Positions 33,801 to 42,654 are shown, counted from the stretch's first letter. The stretch is 64,000 bases of DNA from an uncultured Oscillospiraceae bacterium (GCA_947627285.1 CANQVL010000006.1:21363-85362); one strand, 5' to 3'. Numbers and translations: made by a program. Notes: generated by a model from the letters alone, not told the origin.

Positions 33801-33946
33801 GATAAAGGGGAACGTGCGGGCAAAAGCCGTGAATTCTGCGGAATTCACGGCTTTTGCCCTGCTGTCGCGCGGCGCGCGCCGCCGAAGGCGGCACACTTGC
33901 GCGACAAAAAGAAATTTTTCCGACGTACATGCCGCCGGAAAAATAT
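33801..33946 (+). repeat. Structured intergenic repeat, copy 1
   Basis: Order of parts: a short conserved lead-in (AAAGGGGAACGTGC, to 33817); a perfect 19 bp hairpin (33818-33836 with 33841-33859) with loop TGCG; and a conserved 3' part (33860-33946) made of TGTCGCGC...GCGCGACA around a GCCGCC-GAA-GGCGGC hairpin, then a TTTTTCCG...CGGAAAAA stem. Copy 2 at 49685-49833 (minus strand) shares the lead-in, the TGCG loop, the GGG/CCC base and about 84 of 90 positions of the 3' part, but its hairpin arms have another sequence. No reading frame inside. Identity unknown. Confidence 0.8.
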
Positions 33947-33970
33947 CGGATTTTGAGTTATTTGACTTGA

Positions 33971-33999
33971 TTGAAAAAACGCGCGGTATCGTATATAAT
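33971..33999 (+). promoter_or_regulatory. rlmI promoter
   Basis: TTGAAA, 17 bp, TATAAT, ending 38 bp before the rlmI start, in the AT-rich tail after the intergenic repeat. Confidence 0.78.
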
Positions 34000-34037
34000 G
34001 GATTTTACTCATAATTTCTTTTACGGCGGTGATTTTT

Positions 34038-35255
34038 ATGAAGGCGGAGAGGGGATTTCCGCGGTTGGTGCTGACGGCTAAGGGGACGCGGTGGGTGGAG
34101 GGCGGACACCCATGGGTCTACGGGGCGGAGGTCACGGAGGAGCGGGGCGAGTGCGAAAACGGCGGGCTCGTGGATGTGGTCTCCCCCAAAGGGAAGTACC
34201 TGGGCACGGGGCTGCTGAGCCGCGAGAGCAAAATACGCGCGCGGCTCATATCCCGCAACGCCAACGACAGATTTGACGCGGACTTCTGGGAGCGGCGGGT
34301 GCGCTACGCCTGGGAGTACCGAAAGACCGTCATGGGCGGGGATATTTCCTGCTGCCGGGTGATATTCGGCGAGGCGGACGGCTTCCCCGGGCTCACCGTG
34401 GACAGGTTTTCGGACCTTCTGTCCGTCCAGACCGCGTCCTACGGGCTGGAGAGGCTCAAGGACGTGATATTTCCGCTTATCGTCAAGGTCCTGCGGGAGG
34501 ACGGGCAGGAGATACGCGGCGTTTTTGAGCGCAACGACCTGGCGGCGCGGGGGCTGGAGGGGCTTCCGGAGTTCAAGGGCTGGTATCCCCTCCCCGGAGA
34601 GGCGTGCCCCCAAAGCGCCGTCACGGAGATAACGGAGAACGGCGTAAGATACCGGGTGGACGTGGAAAACGGGCAGAAGACCGGCTTTTTCCTGGACCAG
34701 AAATATAACCGCCTTGCCGTGGCGAGGCTTGCCAAAAATAAGCGCGTCCTGGACTGCTTCACCCACACCGGCTCATTCGCCCTGAACGCCGCCCTGGGCG
34801 GGGCGGAGAGGGTGACGGCGGTGGACGTTTCCGAGTCCGCGCTGGAGCTGGCGAGGGAGAACGCGCGGCTGAACTCCCTGGAGGACAAGGTCGAGTTTAT
34901 TCGGGCGGACGTATTCGAGCTGCTGCCAAAGCTTAAGCGGGACTATGACCTCATCATCCTTGACCCGCCTGCCTTCACCAAGTCGCGCGCGACGGCTGAC
35001 AGCGCGTACAGGGGGTACAGGGAGATAAACTACCGGGCGATGGGGCTGCTGCCCCGTGGAGGGTACCTGTGTACCGCGTCGTGCAGTCATTTCATGCCCA
35101 TGGAGCAGTTTGAGAGAATGCTCCGGGAGGCGGCGCGGGACGCCGGGCGGGAGCTCAAGGAGGTGGAGGTGCGCAAGCAGGCGGCGGATCATCCCATACT
35201 GTGGGGTGTTCCGGAGACGGAGTATTTGAAGTTTTATGTTTTTCAGGTGATCTGA
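34038..35255 (+). CDS. rlmI: 23S rRNA cytosine-C5 methyltransferase, RlmI family
   Basis: The 405-residue product has an N-terminal PUA RNA-binding domain (RWVEGGHPWVYGAEV), a middle EEHEE-type domain and a C-terminal SAM Rossmann domain with VLDCFTHTGSFALNAA near residue 232 and the LDPPAFTKS catalytic loop near 312. RlmI makes m5C1962 in 23S rRNA. The ATG at 34038 is preferred over a GTG 9 bp earlier because GGCGGTGA, which includes that GTG, is the ribosome site. It stands alone between two repeat-rich spacers. Confidence 0.92.
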   Translation: MKAERGFPRLVLTAKGTRWVEGGHPWVYGAEVTEERGECENGGLVDVVSPKGKYLGTGLLSRESKIRARLISRNANDRFDADFWERRVRYAWEYRKTVMGGDISCCRVIFGEADGFPGLTVDRFSDLLSVQTASYGLERLKDVIFPLIVKVLREDGQEIRGVFERNDLAARGLEGLPEFKGWYPLPGEACPQSAVTEITENGVRYRVDVENGQKTGFFLDQKYNRLAVARLAKNKRVLDCFTHTGSFALNAALGGAERVTAVDVSESALELARENARLNSLEDKVEFIRADVFELLPKLKRDYDLIILDPPAFTKSRATADSAYRGYREINYRAMGLLPRGGYLCTASCSHFMPMEQFERMLREAARDAGRELKEVEVRKQAADHPILWGVPETEYLKFYVFQVI

Positions 35256-35351
35256 AGGGGATTTTTAAGGTATTACCTTGAGAACCGCGCACACGCTCCT
35301 GAGCCGCTGGGCTCTTTATAATGTGTCCGCCATTAAATGGCGCGGGGGAAT

Positions 35352-35394
35352 CTTCTTTCTCCTCTTTTGGGTTCGCCAAAAGAGGAGAAAGAAG
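35352..35394. repeat. Perfect 19 bp inverted repeat
   Basis: CTTCTTTCTCCTCTTTTGG, loop GTTCG, then its exact complement. The arms are purine/pyrimidine-biased. It is too long and lacks a T tract, so a simple terminator is unlikely; it lies about 100 bp after rlmI. Confidence 0.75.
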
Positions 35395-35412
35395 CAAAGA
35401 GGAGAAAAGCGA

Positions 35413-35441
35413 CCAGGGAGGGATATGTTATCCCTCCCTGG
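35413..35441. repeat. Perfect 13 bp inverted repeat
   Basis: CCAGGGAGGGATA, loop TGT, TATCCCTCCCTGG. It follows the 19 bp hairpin after 18 bp, giving a tandem pair of perfect stems. Confidence 0.75.
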
Positions 35442-35869
35442 ACCCTCGATTGGGGTGGGCAGAAGCTTGTTACGCTCTACCGTATAGTCTCACGACGGCT
35501 CACGCGGGGTGAAGGTTTTGGGCATGGGCAGAAGGGACGGCGCGCGGGTTCCCAAAACTGAATTGCACAGTCTCCGAAATCGCTTAGCCGCTTAACGTGG
35601 TCGGTAGTCAGGACGCCCTGCTCCTTAATTGCGCCGCGCTTTGTGGGTGGTTGTCGGGCGGGATGTTTTAGTGCTGCTCCTACACGGCGTGTGCTGCCGC
35701 GGGGGTGGTTTTACGCCATGCTTCTATTTACGCGCCCTCGGCTGCGCCTTTGGGCGCTGGGGGGTGCGGTGGGGGCGGTAGGGGGCGCCGTTGGGCGCTG
35801 GGGGGTGTGTTTGTTGCGGAAGTGCAGGAAAAGGGGGCAAAATTTGAATGGATTTGGCGAGGGTGACTG

Positions 35870-35898
35870 TTGCAATCGGAAAGCTATAATGGTATTAT
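35870..35898 (+). promoter_or_regulatory. Promoter of the decarboxylase operon
   Basis: TTGCAA (35870-35875), 17 bp, TATTAT (35893-35898), about 90 bp before oadA. A CCGGTCCCGG-type leader hairpin may form downstream. Confidence 0.55.
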
Positions 35899-35988
35899 AT
35901 ACTGGGTCGGGATTGGAGAATATCGCCGGTCCCGGTTCAAAGCTTTATTTTTTGCCCCTTATTTATGTAAAATGGAGGGAAAAACTGC

Positions 35989-37389
35989 ATGAAAAGGGTT
36001 CAATTTACCGAGACGGTGCTCAGGGACGCGAACCAGTCGCTGATGGCGACGCGGCTCCCCTACGCCGATTATGAGAAGATCCTGCCCACTATGGACAGGG
36101 CGGGGTATTACTCCGTGGAGTGCTGGGGCGGGGCGACGTTTGACTCCTGCCTGCGCTACCTGGGGGAGGACCCCTGGGAGAGGCTTCGGAAGATACGCGC
36201 GGCTATGCCCAACACCAGGCTCCAGATGCTTCTCAGGGGGCAGAACCTCCTGGGCTACAAGCACTATCACGACGACGTGGTGGAGAAGTTTGTGGAGCTC
36301 TCCATCAAAAACGGCATTGACGTGATACGTATTTTCGACGCGCTCAACGATTTCCGCAACATAAAAACCGCTCTGGAGGCGACAAAGAAGTACGCCGGGG
36401 AGCGGACTGTGGCGTCCGGGTGCATTTCCTATACCCAAAGCCCGGTACACACGGTCGCCAAGTACGTGGAGATGTGCAAGGAGCTGAAAAAGATGGGCTT
36501 TGACACCATCTGCCTCAAGGATATGGCGGGCACCATGAGCCCCGCCGAGGCCAAGGGGCTCATCTCCGGCATCAAGGACGCGGTGGGGGACATTCCCCTC
36601 ATCCTCCACACCCACTGCACCACCGGAATGGCGTACATGACGCTGTTTGCCGCCATTGAGGCCGGGGTGGACGTTATCGACACCGCCACCTCCTGCTTCT
36701 CAAACGGCACCAGCCAGGCCGCCACGGAGACGCTCTATTACGCCCTGACGCAGCTGGGCATCGACACCGGCCTTGACGAGGCGGTGATCAACAAGGTCAA
36801 CGATTTCTTCAAGCCCGTGAAGCAGAAATACATCGACTCCGGGCTTATCAACCCCAAGTCCATGGGCACGGACTCCCAGGCGCTTGTCTACAAGGTGCCC
36901 GGCGGTATGCTCTCCAACATGATAGCCAACCTCAAGGACATGAACGCTATGGACAAATTTGACGAGGCGCTGGTGGAGATACCCAACGTGCGCCGCGACC
37001 TGGGCTACCCCCCGCTGGTGACGCCCCTCTCCCAGATGGTGGGCAACCAGGCGGTGGTGAACGTCCTCATGGGCGAGCGGTACAAGCAGATCTCCAACGA
37101 GGTCAAAAACTACTTCAAGGGCGAGTACGGCATAGCCCCCGCGCCTGTGAGCCAGGAGCTCCAGGACAGGATAATCGGCGCCGGCAACAAGCCCGTGGAC
37201 TGCCGTATCGAGGATTCCAGGCGCACGGGCAAGGAGTTTGAGGACGCAAAGGCGGCCCTGGGCGACCTTGCGAGGAGCGAGGAGGACATCATGAGCTGGA
37301 TCTGCTACCCCGACCAGACCGTGAAGTTCCTCAAGGACCGCAGGGAAAAAGAGGAGCACCACGTCAGGTACACCATCGTGGAGGAGTAA
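35989..37389 (+). CDS. oadA: Oxaloacetate decarboxylase alpha subunit (carboxyltransferase domain)
   Basis: The 466-residue product is the biotin-independent part of the decarboxylase. The TIM barrel starts with TETVLRDANQSLMATR (metal Asp), continues through CLKDMAGTMSP (the carbamylated metal-ligand lysine) and LHTHCTTGMA (the metal-binding His pair), and ends with the conserved carboxylase helical domain. It moves CO2 from oxaloacetate to biotin. Unlike long OadA proteins it lacks a C-terminal biotin domain, which a separate downstream gene supplies. Substrate could also be another keto acid; oxaloacetate is the usual one. Confidence 0.93.
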   Translation: MKRVQFTETVLRDANQSLMATRLPYADYEKILPTMDRAGYYSVECWGGATFDSCLRYLGEDPWERLRKIRAAMPNTRLQMLLRGQNLLGYKHYHDDVVEKFVELSIKNGIDVIRIFDALNDFRNIKTALEATKKYAGERTVASGCISYTQSPVHTVAKYVEMCKELKKMGFDTICLKDMAGTMSPAEAKGLISGIKDAVGDIPLILHTHCTTGMAYMTLFAAIEAGVDVIDTATSCFSNGTSQAATETLYYALTQLGIDTGLDEAVINKVNDFFKPVKQKYIDSGLINPKSMGTDSQALVYKVPGGMLSNMIANLKDMNAMDKFDEALVEIPNVRRDLGYPPLVTPLSQMVGNQAVVNVLMGERYKQISNEVKNYFKGEYGIAPAPVSQELQDRIIGAGNKPVDCRIEDSRRTGKEFEDAKAALGDLARSEEDIMSWICYPDQTVKFLKDRREKEEHHVRYTIVEE

Positions 37390-37394
37390 GGGAC

Positions 37395-37739
37395 ATGGCT
37401 ATAAAAATGAACGTCGGCGAGGCGCTTATTGACGCCGTGATGGGCTACGCCATCGTGTTCCTGGGCATCGCGCTTCTGGTGCTGGTGGTGGCGCTTGTGG
37501 GCAAGGCAATGACCGCGAAGGCGGCAAAGCCCCTTCAAGCCGCGCCCGCGCCTGTGCCCGCTCCCGCCCCTGTACAGGAGCCCCCCAGACCCACGGCTCC
37601 CGGCGCGGCGGGGGATCTGAAGCTATACGACACGCCGGACAGGGACGCCGCCATGATAATGGCGATCGTCGCCGACGAGCTGAAAATACCTATTAACGAA
37701 CTTCGCTTTATCTCTATCAGGGAGGTCCACAGGAAATGA
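37395..37739 (+). CDS. oadG: Decarboxylase gamma subunit-like membrane protein
   Basis: The 114-residue product has one N-terminal membrane helix ([23 protein letters not shown] is the hydrophobic region, about 14-37), an Ala/Pro-rich linker and a small C-terminal segment ([19 protein letters not shown]). This is the layout of OadG/MmdD-type gamma subunits, which tie the carboxyltransferase to the membrane Na+ pump. It lies 5 bp after oadA and overlaps the biotin carrier gene by four bases. Confidence 0.82.
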   Translation: MAIKMNVGEALIDAVMGYAIVFLGIALLVLVVALVGKAMTAKAAKPLQAAPAPVPAPAPVQEPPRPTAPGAAGDLKLYDTPDRDAAMIMAIVADELKIPINELRFISIREVHRK

Positions 37740-38128
37740 AATATTTAGTCACTTTGAACGGCAAGACATATGAGGTGGAGGTGGAGCACGGCGAGGCGAT
37801 GCTCCTGGACGAGTACGACGCCGTCGCCCCCGCCCGCGCCGAGCCCGCGCCTGCCGCACCCGCCGCTCCCGCCCCTGCACCCGCCGCGCCCGCCGCGCAA
37901 AAGAGCGTCGCCCCGGGAGAGGCTGTCGCCGCGCCCATGCCCGGCACCATCGTGAAGATCAACGTCAAGGACGGGGACAAGGTGAAGTCCGGCGACGTTC
38001 TGGTGGTCTTAGAGGCCATGAAGATGGAAAACGAGATAATGGCGCCCCATGACGGCACCGTTGCCCAGGTGGTCACCCAGAAGGGCGCCAAGGTGGAGAC
38101 GGGCGCTCCCCTGGTGGTGCTGGCGTAA
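37736..38128 (+). CDS. Biotin carrier protein of the Na+-translocating decarboxylase
   Basis: The 130-residue product has a short N-terminal domain, a long Ala/Pro linker (about 33-57) that works as a flexible arm, and a biotinyl domain with the EAMKMEN motif, whose lysine carries biotin. It ferries carboxyl groups between the OadA-type subunit and the membrane beta subunit. The ATG overlaps the gamma-subunit stop, showing coupled translation. Confidence 0.93.
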   Translation: MKYLVTLNGKTYEVEVEHGEAMLLDEYDAVAPARAEPAPAAPAAPAPAPAAPAAQKSVAPGEAVAAPMPGTIVKINVKDGDKVKSGDVLVVLEAMKMENEIMAPHDGTVAQVVTQKGAKVETGAPLVVLA

Positions 38129-38140
38129 GGGGGAAGCTTC

Positions 38141-39346
38141 ATGGACAAAATTCTGGAGACCCTGAAGGGGCTTTGGACCGATTCGGGGTTTAACCTCTTT
38201 TTCGTGGGGGACGGGTGGAAGTCGCTTGTCATGATCGCCGTCGCCTGCGTGCTCCTGTACCTGGGTATAAAGAAGAAATTCGAGCCGCTGCTTCTGGTGG
38301 GCATCGCCTTCGGGTGCCTGCTTACGAACCTGCCCGGCGCGGGGCTCTACCACATGGAGCTGTGGGACGAGTTCCTCAACGAGTCCAGCCCCTATTTCCA
38401 CAGCTACGGCAGGATCCTGAGAGAGGGCGGGCTCATTGACATACTGTACATCGGCGTGAAGGCGGGCGTCTACCCCTCCCTCATCTTCATAGGCGTTGGA
38501 GCCATGACCGACTTCGGCCCACTCATCGCCAACCCCAAGAGCTTCTTCCTGGGTGCGGCGGCGCAGTTCGGCGTTTTCTTCGCCTTCTTCGGAGCTGTGC
38601 TTCTGGGCTTTACCGGTCCTGAGGCCGCGTCCATCGGCATCATAGGCGGCGCGGACGGCCCCACCTCCATACTGACGGCTACGCTTCTCGCCCCCGCGCT
38701 TTTGGGCCCCATCGCAATCGCGGCGTACTCCTATATGGCGCTCATTCCCATGATCCAGCCGCCCATCATGCGGCTTTTGACCACCGAGAAGGAGCGGGCG
38801 GTGAAGATGGAGCAGCTTCGCGAGGTCTCAAAGACCGAGAAGATAGTGTTCCCCATCGTCGTCGCCGCCTTTGTCATCCTGCTCCTGCCCTCCACCGCGC
38901 CCCTTATCGGATGCCTGATGTTCGGCAACCTCCTTCGGGAGACAGGCGTCACCGAGCGCCTTTCCGACGTGGCGCAGAACGCCTTGATGAACATAGTTAC
39001 ACTGTTTTTGGGCATCAGCGTGGGCGCCACCACCGTGGCGAGCCGCTTCCTGACCCTGGAAACCCTGAAGATAGTCGCCCTGGGGCTTATCGCCTTCTGC
39101 TTCTCCACAATCGGCGGGCTCCTGGTGGGCAAGCTCATGTATAAGCTCTCCGGCGGGAAGATCAATCCCCTCATCGGCGCCGCCGGCGTCTCCGCGGTGC
39201 CTATGGCGGCGCGCGTCGCCCAGGTGGAGGGCCAGAAGGCCAATCTCTCCAACTTCCTGCTCATGCACGCCATGGGCCCCAACGTCGCAGGCGTCATAGG
39301 CTCCGCCATCGCCGCTGGGTTCCTTATAAAAGTTTTCGGAGCATGA
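38141..39346 (+). CDS. oadB: Na+-pumping decarboxylase beta subunit
   Basis: The 401-residue product has about nine to ten hydrophobic segments and the OadB/MmdB/GcdB hallmarks: GVGAMTDFGPLIANP, GIIGGADGPTSI (the Na+/decarboxylation site region) and the duplicated ending GAAGVSAVPMAARVAQ. It decarboxylates carboxybiotin and exports Na+, making a sodium gradient from fermentation. It ends the operon, followed by a strong terminator. The set oadA, gamma, biotin carrier, beta is complete. Confidence 0.95.
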   Translation: MDKILETLKGLWTDSGFNLFFVGDGWKSLVMIAVACVLLYLGIKKKFEPLLLVGIAFGCLLTNLPGAGLYHMELWDEFLNESSPYFHSYGRILREGGLIDILYIGVKAGVYPSLIFIGVGAMTDFGPLIANPKSFFLGAAAQFGVFFAFFGAVLLGFTGPEAASIGIIGGADGPTSILTATLLAPALLGPIAIAAYSYMALIPMIQPPIMRLLTTEKERAVKMEQLREVSKTEKIVFPIVVAAFVILLLPSTAPLIGCLMFGNLLRETGVTERLSDVAQNALMNIVTLFLGISVGATTVASRFLTLETLKIVALGLIAFCFSTIGGLLVGKLMYKLSGGKINPLIGAAGVSAVPMAARVAQVEGQKANLSNFLLMHAMGPNVAGVIGSAIAAGFLIKVFGA

Positions 39347-39354
39347 TTCAAAAG

Positions 39355-39381
39355 CCGGACCGCAAAAGCGGTCCGGTTTTT
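39355..39381 (+). terminator. Terminator of the decarboxylase operon
   Basis: CCGGACCGC, loop AAAA, GCGGTCCGG, then TTTTT. Confidence 0.92.
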
Positions 39382-39436
39382 GTGTTGAAAAAATTGAGCA
39401 GCTTGTTTATAATATAACGCGAAAGGGGGCATATAT

Positions 39437-40270
39437 ATGCTCAACATTGGCTGTCATCTGTCCGTTTCCAGGGGATATGCGGCCCTTGCGCGGGACGCGG
39501 TGTTCACCGGCTCCTCATGCTTCCAGTTCTTCACCCGCAACCCCCGGGGCGGCGGCGCGAAGCCCATTGACGAGGCGGATATAGCCGAATTTCTTCAAAT
39601 CGCGGCGGAAAAGGGGCTCAACTCCTTCCTCGCCCACGCTCCGTACACCATAAACCCCTGCGCCGAGAAGCCCGAGACGCTTGAGTTTGCCCGCCAAACC
39701 ATGGCGGACGACCTGCGGAGGATGGAGTGGCTGCCCGGGAACTACTACAACTTCCACCCCGGCTCCCATGTGGGACAGGGCGCGGAGAGGGGAATAGAGC
39801 TCATCGCCGAGACGCTGAACATGACCCTGCTGCCGGAGACGCGCACCACCGTGCTTTTGGAGACTATGGCTGGCAAGGGCACCGAGGTGGGCAGGAGCTT
39901 TAATGAGCTGCGGGAGATAATCGACCGGGTGGAGCTTTCGGACAAGCTGGGGGTGTGCCTGGACACCTGCCACGTCTATGACGCGGGCTACGACATAGTA
40001 AACGACCTGGACGGGGTGCTCACCGAGTTTGACAAGGTCCTGGGGCTCGAACGCCTCAAGTGCGTACATCTCAACGACAGCAAAAACCCGTTCTCCAGCC
40101 ACAAGGACCGCCACGAGGTCATCGGCGGCGGCTCTCTGGGGATTGACGCCATAGCCCGCATAATAAACCACCCCGCCCTGCGCCGCCTCCCCTTCTACCT
40201 GGAGACCCCCAACGAGCTTGAGGGCTACAAGCGTGAAATTGAGCTCCTGCGCGGGCTCTACACGGAGTAA
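39437..40270 (+). CDS. nfo: Endonuclease IV (AP endonuclease)
   Basis: The 277-residue product has the Nfo pattern of Zn-binding residues: [11 protein letters not shown] at the start, [39 protein letters not shown] and [17 protein letters not shown]. These bind three zinc ions and cut the DNA backbone 5' to abasic sites in base excision repair. The length is normal and the ribosome site GAAAGGGGG precedes it. It is a single gene between the decarboxylase terminator and pta. Confidence 0.96.
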   Translation: MLNIGCHLSVSRGYAALARDAVFTGSSCFQFFTRNPRGGGAKPIDEADIAEFLQIAAEKGLNSFLAHAPYTINPCAEKPETLEFARQTMADDLRRMEWLPGNYYNFHPGSHVGQGAERGIELIAETLNMTLLPETRTTVLLETMAGKGTEVGRSFNELREIIDRVELSDKLGVCLDTCHVYDAGYDIVNDLDGVLTEFDKVLGLERLKCVHLNDSKNPFSSHKDRHEVIGGGSLGIDAIARIINHPALRRLPFYLETPNELEGYKREIELLRGLYTE

Positions 40271-40277
40271 AAAGGTC

Positions 40278-40306
40278 TTGCATATAAGACCCCGCGGTGG
40301 TAAAAT
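40278..40306 (+). promoter_or_regulatory. pta promoter
   Basis: TTGCAT, 17 bp, TAAAAT, ending 37 bp before pta. Confidence 0.65.
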
Positions 40307-40342
40307 ATTCGTATCAAAATTAATATACGGAGGTAGATACCC

Positions 40343-41362
40343 ATGGAAATGATAGACAACCTTAAAAAGAAGCTCCAGGGCGCCGGACGGCGCATCGTGT
40401 TCACCGAGGGGCCCGACGCCAGGATACTGGAGGCCACCGACAGGCTGGTGAAGGAGGGGCTCCTCACCGTCATTCTCATCGGCAACCCCGACGAGGTCCG
40501 CGCCGCCGCGGAAAAGGGCGGGTTTGACATCGGCGACAGCCGGATAATCGACCCCGCCAATTACCCCGACATGGACAAGATGGTGGAGACCATGGTCGCC
40601 CTTCGCAAGGGCAAGATGACCGAGGACGAGTGCCGCGCCGCCCTCAAAAAGGGCAACTACTTCGGCACCATGCTGGTGAAGATGGGCGTGGCTGACTGCC
40701 TCCTGGGCGGCGCCACCTACTCCACCGCCGACACCGTCCGCCCCGCGCTCCAGCTCATAAAGACAAAGCCCGGCGCGCACCTTGTGTCCTCCGCCTTCAT
40801 CCTCACCCGCGACCACGGCGAGGAGAACCTCCGCGCCATCTGCATGGGCGACTGCGCCATCAACCTCTCATATGAGGACACCCTGGACAAGGAGGGCAAC
40901 GTTGCCGTCTCCGGCGCCCAGAAGCTTGCCGAGGTAGCCGTGGAGACCGCCAAGACCGCGAAGCTCTTTGGCATTGACCCCAAGGTGGCGCTCCTGAGCT
41001 TCTCCACCAAGGGCTCCGGCAAGGGCGGCACCGTGGCGCTCTCCGCCGAGGCGACGAAGATAGCAAAGGAGATGGCTCCCGACCTTGCCATCGACGGCGA
41101 GATGCAGTTTGACGCCGCCGTTTCCCCCACCGTGGGACAGCTCAAGTTCCCCGGCTCCACGGTCGCCGGCTACGCCAACACCTTCATCTTCCCCATCATC
41201 GAGGCGGGCAACATCGGCTACAAGATAGCCCAGCGCCTCGGCGGTTATGACGCCTACGGCCCCATCCTCCAGGGCCTCAACGCCCCCATCAACGACCTCA
41301 GCCGCGGCTGCAACGCCGACGAGGTCTACACCATGGCGATAATCACCGCCGCCCTGGACTGA
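40343..41362 (+). CDS. pta: Phosphate acetyltransferase
   Basis: The 339-residue product is a short-type Pta, interconverting acetyl-CoA and acetyl phosphate in acetate fermentation. The hallmarks are GRRIVFTEGPDARILEA at the start, LGGATYSTADTVRPALQLI, SFSTKGSGKGG and GELQFDAA-like DGEMQFDAAVSP near the end. Start at ATG behind GGAGG. The partner acetate kinase gene is not in the window. It has its own promoter and terminator. Confidence 0.95.
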   Translation: MEMIDNLKKKLQGAGRRIVFTEGPDARILEATDRLVKEGLLTVILIGNPDEVRAAAEKGGFDIGDSRIIDPANYPDMDKMVETMVALRKGKMTEDECRAALKKGNYFGTMLVKMGVADCLLGGATYSTADTVRPALQLIKTKPGAHLVSSAFILTRDHGEENLRAICMGDCAINLSYEDTLDKEGNVAVSGAQKLAEVAVETAKTAKLFGIDPKVALLSFSTKGSGKGGTVALSAEATKIAKEMAPDLAIDGEMQFDAAVSPTVGQLKFPGSTVAGYANTFIFPIIEAGNIGYKIAQRLGGYDAYGPILQGLNAPINDLSRGCNADEVYTMAIITAALD

Positions 41363-41393
41363 TCCACCGTACAGATCCAAATTAAATAAGCAC

Positions 41394-41421
41394 AGAGCCT
41401 CCCCACTTACGGGGAGGCTCT
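41394..41421 (+). terminator. pta terminator
   Basis: AGAGCCTCCCC, six-base loop, GGGGAGGCTCT: a perfect 11 bp stem. Its right edge directly abuts repeat A, whose sequence starts with the last bases of the stem. Confidence 0.78.
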
Positions 41422-41478
41422 ATGTTCCTGTCGATTTTGATACAAAATAAATAATTGTCGCTTCGGCGGTGTAAAAAT
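41418..41478. repeat. Accessory-block repeat, copy A (partial)
   Basis: Contains CTATGTTCCTGTCGATTTTG and ATACAA, matching the right half of copies B-D in the same direction. This is followed by an inverted piece of the ACACCGC end found at the left of B and D. The left half is replaced by the pta terminator, so this looks like the edge of the repeat-rich block. Confidence 0.65.
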
Positions 41479-41510
41479 TTATTTGTTCGTTTCGACAAAC
41501 TGTAATTAAG

Positions 41511-41981
41511 TTAATCCTTTTTGTAAAATACCAGCGTCATCTTGTCGTTAATTGGCGTTGTTTTTCCTGTCTGACGATATCCCATCTTTTCGTACAAATG
41601 ACAGTTGCCTGCTTCCTGCAATATAGTATCTAACTCCCAGTTTGAGTTACCATGTATCTTCTCTGCTTCCAGCACCGATTTCTGCGCAATACCCTTGTTC
41701 CGATAGGGCGGCATTATGAAAACAGGGGATATCCTTTTCGATTTATTTGGTTCTTTCATATCAATTACTCTGATAGCACCCACAACAGCGTCATCTACCT
41801 GAATGTAGTAGTAATATGTAAAGGGCTGCTTCAACCGTTCGATCACTTTGTCTAATGGCTCAGTGACCGGGCTTGTCTCTTTATCCTGATATCTATTATA
41901 CATATCCATAAAAGCCTCGATCTGCATTTTCCAAAGACACTCAGCATCTTTCACGCCGGCACGAACTAACTTTAAATCCAT
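41511..41981 (-). CDS. GNAT-family acetyltransferase (accessory block)
   Basis: The 156-residue product has the GNAT fold: acceptor region at the start (MDLKLVRAGVKDAECLW), the VVGAIRVIDM strand, the acetyl-CoA loop PPYRNKGIAQKSVLEAE and the late CHLYEKMGYRQTG motif. Substrate unknown. Base composition is visibly AT-richer than the core genes. Repeat B sits directly upstream of its ribosome site and repeat A downstream, so gene plus repeat looks like a unit. No terminator or good promoter of its own is visible. Confidence 0.85.
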   Translation of the reverse strand: MDLKLVRAGVKDAECLWKMQIEAFMDMYNRYQDKETSPVTEPLDKVIERLKQPFTYYYYIQVDDAVVGAIRVIDMKEPNKSKRISPVFIMPPYRNKGIAQKSVLEAEKIHGNSNWELDTILQEAGNCHLYEKMGYRQTGKTTPINDKMTLVFYKKD

Positions 41982-42004
41982 AATCGCCGCTTCCTATAAC
42001 ATAT

Positions 42005-42100
42005 TTTACACCGCAAAGGCGCGCTTTTGGATTCTCCCCGGCTTTGTATCAAAGTCCGCAAGATCATATCTATGTTCTTTGCGATTTTGATACGGACAGG
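42005..42100. repeat. Accessory-block repeat, copy B
   Basis: About 96 bp: TTTACACCGC, a CGCGCTTTT-type spacer, then an imperfect long inverted repeat (GTATCAAAGTCCGCAAGA... pairing with ...CTTTGCGATTTTGATAC). Copy D is the closest relative, alike over its whole length. Confidence 0.78.
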
Positions 42101-42113
42101 AAAAAAAGAGTTA

Positions 42114-42632
42114 TTATAGGTAAATCCAATATCTTCGCATAATATGATGACCTTCAGCGTTGTTATATGATTGTATTTTATCCATCAATTTCCCTCCAAG
42201 CTTTTCGCATATATGTGCTGAAACAAGGTTTTCGTCATTGATATTCATAAGCACTTTATCCATGCCGTGTTCTTTCGCTATATGAAATCCTTGCCTTAGT
42301 ATCTCCGTTCCATAACCCTTGCCTTGTTCAGACACTCGTACCGCATATCCTATACTGCCTATACCGTTCATTACTTCCTGCGTTAATTCGGTTCTAAGCT
42401 GAAATTCACCTATAAATTTTTCTCCATCGACAGCCCAAAAGTGAAAGCTTATAGGCTTGATCTGACCGTTTTCCTTTTTGTCATACAGATTTTTCGTCCG
42501 GCTAAACCATTCCTTATCAATTAGTTTCGGATCGGTTGGACGGAAATATATGATATTATTGTCAAATGCTTCCTGACAGTATTGCTTATATCCGCAAACA
42601 TATTCCGGACAGCGTTTAATAAGCTCTAACAC
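42114..42632 (-). CDS. GNAT-family acetyltransferase (accessory block)
   Basis: The 172-residue product is another GNAT enzyme, with WAVDGEKFIGEFQLRTEL, the acetyl-CoA loop SEQGKGYGTEILRQGF and the late NLVSAHICEKLGGKL motif typical of RimJ-like or small-molecule acetyltransferases. AT-rich, same orientation as its neighbours, 22 bp after the end of a broken grpB gene and bounded on its other side by repeat B. Substrate unknown. Confidence 0.85.
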   Translation of the reverse strand: MLELIKRCPEYVCGYKQYCQEAFDNNIIYFRPTDPKLIDKEWFSRTKNLYDKKENGQIKPISFHFWAVDGEKFIGEFQLRTELTQEVMNGIGSIGYAVRVSEQGKGYGTEILRQGFHIAKEHGMDKVLMNINDENLVSAHICEKLGGKLMDKIQSYNNAEGHHIMRRYWIYL

Positions 42633-42654
42633 AGTAGAATTCTACTTCCAATTA

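Larger units (their letters stand above)
35256..35869. other. Repeat-rich spacer without a gene
   Basis: I see no coding gene in this stretch. It carries two long perfect hairpins (35352-35394 and 35413-35441, listed separately), then about 250 bp of mixed sequence, then a G-rich part (35740-35840) with runs such as GGGGGTGCGGTGGGGGCGG. Base use is unlike the genes around it. Short open frames here have no recognisable product. Confidence 0.6.

Noticed and set aside
33801..33946. Retron-type msr/msd RNA for the variable hairpin repeat
   Set aside because: No reverse transcriptase gene lies near either copy, and the two copies sit at unrelated genes.
35643..36074. Open frame leading into oadA
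   Set aside because: Gly/Arg/Val-rich translation of the G-run tract, out of frame with oadA, no ribosome site.
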